A program made the position numbers and the translations under genes. From Amphiura filiformis (lineage: Eukaryota > Echinodermata > Ophiuroidea > Amphilepidida > Amphiuridae), in assembly GCF_039555335.1 (NCBI RefSeq), contig NC_092641.1:34869548-34933547 (forward strand): a DNA stretch of 64,000 bases. Direction: 5' to 3'. Shown here one piece after another: positions 58,279-64,000 of this stretch (position 1 is the first letter of the stretch; each line of letters begins with the position of its first letter). A model generated the notes under the pieces. That model was not told the origin of the DNA. It saw only the letters and a program-made list of their open reading frames with translations, and did not search any database.

Positions 58279-60130
58279 GCAGCTAACTGCAGGTGCTCTA
58301 GTGGTAGACTTGGTACCTCTCCTCCGGGCATCCGGAGTAGATCTGGTAACTCGGGGAGTACTCGCGGCTGTGCCGCTAGTAGATCCACCATCGGTCGAAA
58401 CCACAGGTGTTTCGGCCAGAACGGTGCTATCAGAATGACGTTGCAATCCTCCCTCCCGATCTTGGTCACCACCCTTGCGAGCAGTGAGATCGGGGGGAAA
58501 GCGTAAGCAGTCATTCCTCCCCAGTCTACGGACAGAGCGTCCACGGCGAATGCCTGTGGGTCTGCGACCCTCGAGCAGTACACCGGCAGCTGATGATTTC
58601 GATGAGATGCGAACAAATCTATCGAGGGGTGGTACATCACCTCGAAGATCGTCTGGGCGACCTGCGGAGCAAGGGACCATTCTGTAGGTCCCGACACCTT
58701 TCCTCGTGACAGATCGTCCGCGAGGATGTTGGTGACTCCCGCTATGTGCATCGCTCTCAACGTAATCTGCCTGGCCTTGCACCACCCTATCAGGCGTAGT
58801 GCGTGCAGGCACAACCGTGGTGACCTGGTGCCCCCTTGTCTGTTGAGGTAGGCCACCACGGTTGTGTTGTCCGTTTGGACAACGATATGAGATCCCACGA
58901 TCACCTTCTCGAAGTGCTGGAGAGTTCTCTCCACTGCCCAAAGTTCGAGAAGGTTGATATGGAACTCCGTCTCCGTGGCCGACCATAGGCCCGAGACTGA
59001 GTCCCCGTGGATGTGGCCCCCCCAGCCCAGCTTTGACGCGTCGGTCGTCACTACGTGACGCACCGCTGGTGCAGGAAACCTGACACCTTGAGTCAAATTG
59101 GGCTGATGGGTCCACCACCAGAGTTCCTCTCGCGCGATCTCCGACATCGGAACCGCGAGGGATATTGGGTGACGACTGGGCCTGTAAAAGGCTAGAAGGT
59201 GTAGTTGTATAGGCCTCATGTGAAAGCGGCAGTACGGTACGAGGTCTACCATACTGGCCATAAGGCCCAAAACCTTCATCCATGCCACAGCGGGTGCCCC
59301 CTCTGACTCGGCCAAGAGTCGGGCACACCTCGCCATGTTCGTCACCCTCTCGGGTGAGGGCGCCGCGATCCCCTCCTTGAGGTTGATCTGGGCCCCTAAG
59401 AATAGTGGTGTCTGCGTCGGGACCAAATTGGATTTCTTGACGTTGATCAGAAATCCCAGGTCCCGCACCGTACGGACTACTAACTCCACGAGACACTGTG
59501 TCTCCAGTGGGGTGCGTCCGTAAATGAACCAATCGTCCAGGTAGCAACACATGTTGACTCCCCTGCGCTTCAGGTACGCTGCCACCGCCCTGACCAGGAG
59601 TGTAAACACTCTGGGGAGGTGGACAAGCCGAATGGCAGGCATCGAAACTGGTAAGTTTGACCCTGTACCTTGAAGCGTAGAAACCTCTGATCTTGAGGTG
59701 CGATCGGAACATGCAGATATGCGTCCGAGAGATCTAGCGATGCCGCCCACATACCCTTGATGGGGCAGGCTAGCACCGAAGCGAGAGTCTCCATTCTGAA
59801 CCTCTTGGGCCTGATGAACTCGTTCAACGGCTTGAGGTTCAGAATGGGCCTCCAGTCGCCGGTCTTCTTTGGAGCCAGGAAAAAAGTGCTCCAAAACCCC
59901 TTGGTGAAAGGGGGTAGACCGGGACAATCGCTTGCTTCGTGAGAAGCTGAGTGACCTCTGACAGTAGTGCCCGACGCTGGGGGCCGTCTGGCGGCACTAC
60001 CGTGGACCTCTGAATCGTGCAGGCGCACGAGGGGTGGCTGGTAAATTCCAGCCTGTAACCCCACTGACCACTGACAATACCCAGGCGCCCGGTGAGATGG
60101 CATGCCATCTCTGGGCGTAATGCAACAGCG
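58104..60130 (-). pseudogene. DIRS reverse transcriptase and RNase H
   Basis: The first frame carries FFLAPKKTGDWRPILNLKPL, ASLDLSDAYLHVPIAPQDQR and FRCLPFGLSTSP; after a frameshift near 59625 the next frame carries VNMCCYLDDWFIYGRTP (YLDD box) and NVKKSNLVPTQTPLFLG. RNase H follows with VTTDASKLGWGGHIHG, FHINLLELWAVERTL and VVQTDNTTVVAYLNRQGG (Asp, Glu, Asp). The tail DPQAFAVDALSVDW is common to DIRS polyproteins. Confidence 0.9.
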
Positions 60131-60197
60131 GCCGCCCACAGGGGAATCCCTGTGGGAAGTCCAAACCTGCCGGCATGGACTGTCGACCGCCGTGCCC

Positions 60198-63150
60198 TCA
60201 GGACCGATCTGGTTTGCCACCCTTAGAAGAACGGCTCTTCTTAGGGGGCTTGCCATACGATCCAGCACTACTCTTGCGCTTCCCAGTTTTTTTGGGAGGT
60301 GCTGGAGTAGCCTCGGGCTCAGGTGTAGTCGGTGGTGCGCGTCCTGCTGAAGCCGGAGCTGGCGCTGAAGAACGCTTAGAAGACTTCTTCTTCTTGTGCT
60401 TCTTCTTCGCCTTACTGCCCTTCCCCTTGGTCAGGGCAGCCTCTGACTTCTTCAGAGTGCTCTCATTGGTGGCCTTCTTTGCCCGGTCCTCCACCGTAGC
60501 GCAAAAGGCCTGTCCAAAGAGTAGCCCCTGTCCCACCGAGTCTGACTTCTTCATTGCTTCAGCAAAGTCGGAGCCGTAAGTTGACTGGAGGGACAGACAG
60601 GCATTCTCCCGGCGGCGAGATGACATCCTATGGGCTAGGCCCATAGAACTCTCGTTGAGGTTAGCTGTTAGCACCGCTAACAGATTAACCTCGCGGAAGA
60701 GTTCCGACGTTGCCCCGTGGTCGTTCGCTACCTTCCTACCGAGGTGCTCGGCAAGCGTGGTAGCGACGCTAGAGACTCTGATAAGCGAGCGTGCTCGCTT
60801 ATCGATGAGCTTTAGCTCCTCCTCCCACTGGGGGGAGAACGACCCGTGCGCCTTGGCCGCTAGCGGCAGGCGCTTGGCAACGTCTGGATCCATGTCAGGG
60901 ACCCTGAGGTAGGTTTCGTAGTCCTCCTGCGAAACACGCAGTGGAAGCGTGCAAGCACGCGGCGTCGAAGCTCCAGCGAGCCTGACAGCCCTACGAAACC
61001 TACCATTGAGGTCCGCCGGGAATGCAAGTGCGGGCGACCCTTGTGTGGACGCGCTAGCTGGGCATCCTACTGAAAAGATGCCCTGGTCCTCCTGAACGGA
61101 CTCCTCCTGAGAGAAAGCCAGGCCCAAACCTTGGGCCACACGGCTCATCACCTCAGCGGTGTCCGCAGGCAGACCATTGCTAGCGAGTTCCTCACGGGGA
61201 AGCGGGGGAAGGATACCTGAAGCTAGCTGCACAGCCTCATCAGACTGTGAGTCGCTACTGGTTTCATCTTCCGACTCCTTTCCCTCGCCTTCAGACTCTG
61301 ACTCACTCTCTGATGAGGAAGAGATCTGACGACAGGCATCTGAAGGTGGACAGGGAGGTGTCGCCACCGTGTGGCTAGCCAACTGAACACCAGCAGAAGA
61401 GGGAGTACTCCCGCTAGACCCCGAGATGCTAGCTATAGCACCCCGGGATCCGCACGCTCTCGCTGCTGTCGCCCTAGCCATAGCAGCGTGCGGCCTACCC
61501 TGAGCTGTATCAGGGTTAGCCACTCGCCGCCCAGGCTGGGTAACAACTGGTGGTACTGCTTGCCCAACGCTAGGCGGCACTTGCCACGGTGCTAGACCGT
61601 GGAAGAAACCACCCTGCGGCGGATACCACGGGGCATACCCTGTCGGTAGCTGACCCTGAAAGGATCCGCCACCAGGGAAACCCCATGGAACGGCAGTACC
61701 AGTACCGCCTCCCCCTGTTGCCACAGAGACTGTGGTAACCAGGACGAGTACTGCGGTACCTGCGTGGTTGTAGCGTAGGTGCCCGGTAGGGCTCCCGGCT
61801 GCGTACCACTGTACCCATGCCTCACAGCGTTCCCCGCTAGAGGATCAAGCCGTGTGTATGGGTACCCCGCTATACTGGCTGTCCCTTGGCTAAAAGGAGC
61901 TTGCCTAGTATCACGGGTAGCTGAGCGTGTATACCCTCGATCAGTCACCTCGCTACCTGAATAGGCAGTATCAATCAATGGAGCCATGCTCCGCTGAATA
62001 GATAGTGATCGATCATAAGAGGGTAATTGACCCATTGACTGTAATGGATCACCCACGCTCTGCTGGCTCTCGAGGACATAAGTGGGTTGTTGATCAGCCA
62101 GGCTGTTCAAACTACCTACCCTAACCTCTTGAGCCTCGCCCAAGGTCGCTGTGTGTGGCGGACCACTCACGGCAGCTATGGGCGCGTGCATAGTGGCTAC
62201 CACTGAAGTCGAGCCGTAGCTCGTCTCGGTAGCTGCCACCGTTTGCACTTGGGTCGCTGTCCCGTGAGAGACTGCGAGCCCAACCCCGGTATAGCCGCTA
62301 GCCAGTCCCGGAGGACAGCCGGCAGCCATTCCAAGGCCCAGGGCATCACTCGGCGGTCCCGCCATGGAACGCTGCCGTGTGACAACCCCAGTTGGTTCTG
62401 CTAAGACTACACCCGAAGCGTTAGCCCCGGTATCGTCTCTGCTAAACCCATGCACGTTTTCATTCGACCCTTGCGGGGAACGAAAGGCGTGCTGCGTGCC
62501 GTGGATCAACCCAGGCAAGCCCGGGGTTCCACTGGCACGCTGCGTGCTACAGACCGGCCGAGGCAAGCCCGGAGGTCCGTTTGCACGCTGTATGCTAGGA
62601 TTCAACCCAGGCAAGCCCGGGGTACCCTTGGCATACTGTCCGTCGCCGGCTACTTCCGCGGGTGCTAGACCCGCTCGTTCGCCAGCAATAGACGGGTGTC
62701 CACCTGCAAGCAACTCGCTAGAGATCTCACTGGTAGACTGGTACTCGCCTGTTAGGGCAAGTACCGCCCTGCTGCCTGCTACTAGCTTAGACGTTAAGTC
62801 AGTGCTTTCGCTGGCTGCTAGGCCTTCGGGCTCGCTAGCAGTCCCCGGAGGGTCCGCCTGCTTGCCCGGGACCGGAGCCCCAGAGGTTACCTTAGCGTGG
62901 CCCTTGCCGGCCGCGCTAGTACCTACCATATCAATCTTACCTGTAGGCTTCTGTTTCTTAGTCTTCGTCTTCTGTCTGTGTCGAAGACCCAAACGAGCGC
63001 TACTTTCTAAATCCTCGAAGTGGATGTCCGATAAGCCTATGCAAAAGGAAGCACACTTATTTGATTTAGAGCAATCCCTGTGGGTGTAGCAGAGTGGATG
63101 CGGGTCCCACTCTGCCACAAGGGAAGGGCATGATTGACAAGGCCTGGACA
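60198..63150 (-). pseudogene. DIRS gag-like protein in two frames
   Basis: From about 63150 (MSRPCQSCPSLVAEWDPHPL) the first frame has an N-terminal cysteine cluster (CQSC, DPHPLCYTHRDC, KCASFC), typical of DIRS gag, then a long low-complexity Gly/Pro/Ser region. A second frame (61724-60198) continues with acidic Ser/Glu stretches, a helical region (RARSLIRVSSVATTLAEHLG) and a Lys-rich end (KAKKKHKKKKSSKRSS). The frame change within 61592-61724 is either a mutation or a programmed shift. Confidence 0.8.
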
Positions 63151-63223
63151 TTGTAGTAATCGGGGAGCGTACAGCACTACCCCCGAACACAAGCTCAAGC
63201 CCAATAAACAGACCCACACGCAC

Positions 63224-63767
63224 AGTGGCTGTCGCTGATGTAGTGGTATGATATAAAAATATATGTACAAAGGGATGAAAAACTGAAAACCTTTTGGTAT
63301 AGATTTGTCAGGCTGGTCCCCTTCGGAAACCCACCGAACTCTTAGCAGTAACTCGTCATCAGACGCGTACTGAAAGATATAACGATAGAGCACACCATAA
63401 ACATAGCGATAATCACTCACCATACATGTATACACAGTACTGTACAAACATCTATTGTAACTTACTAGTCTGCTATAGTTGTTTTACGTGAGAACAAAAA
63501 TAAAATGGCGTCCTAAGGGCGGCCATTTTGAAAACGTGTGTCCCGTATACGAACGGAAACACTCATACAAGCTAAGTTTTTGGATCGTTTTTGTCACTTT
63601 TCTAGTCGAAAAATGTCGTCAAAACTATCTCCCTAGCGTACTATACTGGTTGGTTTTTACCTCAGGTGTAACAAACAAACTGTATATCTCGTCCTTTGGT
63701 TCGTAATGATACTTAGCGTTGGTAAAGAAAAATCCACACGTCTATCTCATCTAGAAACCAAGGAGGA
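63224..63767. other. DIRS 5' leader between terminal repeat and gag
   Basis: Non-coding sequence preceding the gag frame. No recognisable domain or promoter motif. Confidence 0.5.
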
Positions 63768-63962
63768 TAAGGGATGATTATCGTGTGTGACGTCACCGAA
63801 TGGGTGAGTCCACTCGGGGGATCGGGGGGTTTTTGTTATTTATTCATTTATGTGGGACAAAATGACTATTGGTTTTTTCCGCATCTCGGGATCGATGCAA
63901 GAAGTATCTTAATCAACATCGGAAACGGTAAGATCGACCGGTGTACTGAGTCCGACCATTTT
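63768..63962 (-). repeat. DIRS 5' inverted terminal repeat
   Basis: Reverse complement of 56616-56825 over ~190 bp, including TCACCGAATGGGTGAGTCCA and CTCGGGATCGATGCAAGAAG. The outer end (GACCGGTGTACTGAGTCCGA) differs from the 3' repeat but matches the internal complementary region. Confidence 0.9.
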
Positions 63963-64000
63963 TATACCATATTTTAACAGTTTAGCCTCAATCGCGCGCA

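Larger units (their letters stand above)
56616..63962 (-). mobile_element. DIRS-type tyrosine-recombinase retrotransposon, near complete
   Basis: Read on the - strand: 5' inverted terminal repeat (about 63962-63768), gag-like frames (63150-60198), reverse transcriptase/RNase H (60130-58104), tyrosine recombinase (58278-57267), internal complementary region (57010-56880) and 3' inverted terminal repeat (56825-56616). The terminal repeats match through long blocks such as TGATTATCGTGTGTGACGTC and TGCAAGAAGTATCTTAATCA. The internal region holds reverse complements of both extreme ends, joined. This is the architecture of DIRS elements, which integrate by recombinase and make no target duplication. 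At least three frameshifts (gag, RT, recombinase) make this copy probably inactive. Confidence 0.92.

Noticed and set aside
57578-62668. Several 60-240-codon + strand frames in the 57-63 kb region
   Set aside because: GC-rich antisense shadows of the DIRS coding frames on the - strand.

Overview
This is a window of an animal nuclear genome: AT-rich, intron-rich and dense in transposons. GT-AG introns, 126-bp phase 1-1 EGF exons, a metazoan-type receptor tyrosine kinase, Ig-domain exons, CR1/L2-like LINEs, a DIRS-type retrotransposon, a Penelope remnant and many foldback MITEs fit a marine invertebrate. An echinoderm or hemichordate is my guess, not a demonstrated assignment.

Two host genes can be assembled exon by exon. 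On the + strand (2380-25655) thirteen exons with fully compatible phases give a 1737-nt CDS (578 aa): signal peptide, four EGF domains, one transmembrane helix, a tyrosine kinase domain and a short tail. On the - strand (56318-48187) six exons encode the end of an Ig-superfamily protein: three Ig domains, a 21-nt microexon and a hydrophobic C-terminus that looks like a GPI signal. Its signal-peptide exon was not found. The two genes converge; transposons fill the 22 kb between them.

The most unusual content is in the kinase gene, where tandem repeats have grown out of exon-intron junctions. (1) A 54-bp unit holding a 3' splice site plus the first ~37 nt of the catalytic-loop exon (HRDLATRN) is present in 49 copies (18520-21950), exactly in register, open in the exon's frame and split by an 802-bp DNA transposon. 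(2) A 41-bp unit derived from the end of the EGF1 exon plus its 5' splice site is present in about 24 copies at 7841-8800, with two more just after the exon. (3) The polypyrimidine tracts before EGF4 and before the first kinase exon lie in or beside TGAT and ATTT microsatellites. So decoy donors and decoy acceptors have been mass-produced inside one gene.

Layout: 1-2379 5' flank with repeats; 2380-25655 kinase gene; 25656-29000 mostly DNA transposons; 29040-36936 two LINEs on the - strand, the larger broken by a MITE and by a 2-kb element carrying nine DR1-type (AGGTCA-A-AGGTCA) motifs; 37760-41091 another LINE; 41569-47656 a series of foldback/TIR elements; 48187-56318 Ig gene, with a ~43-copy 59-bp satellite in one intron; 56616-63960 a near-complete DIRS element with inverted terminal repeats and internal complementary region, lying in the intron upstream of the first visible Ig exon.
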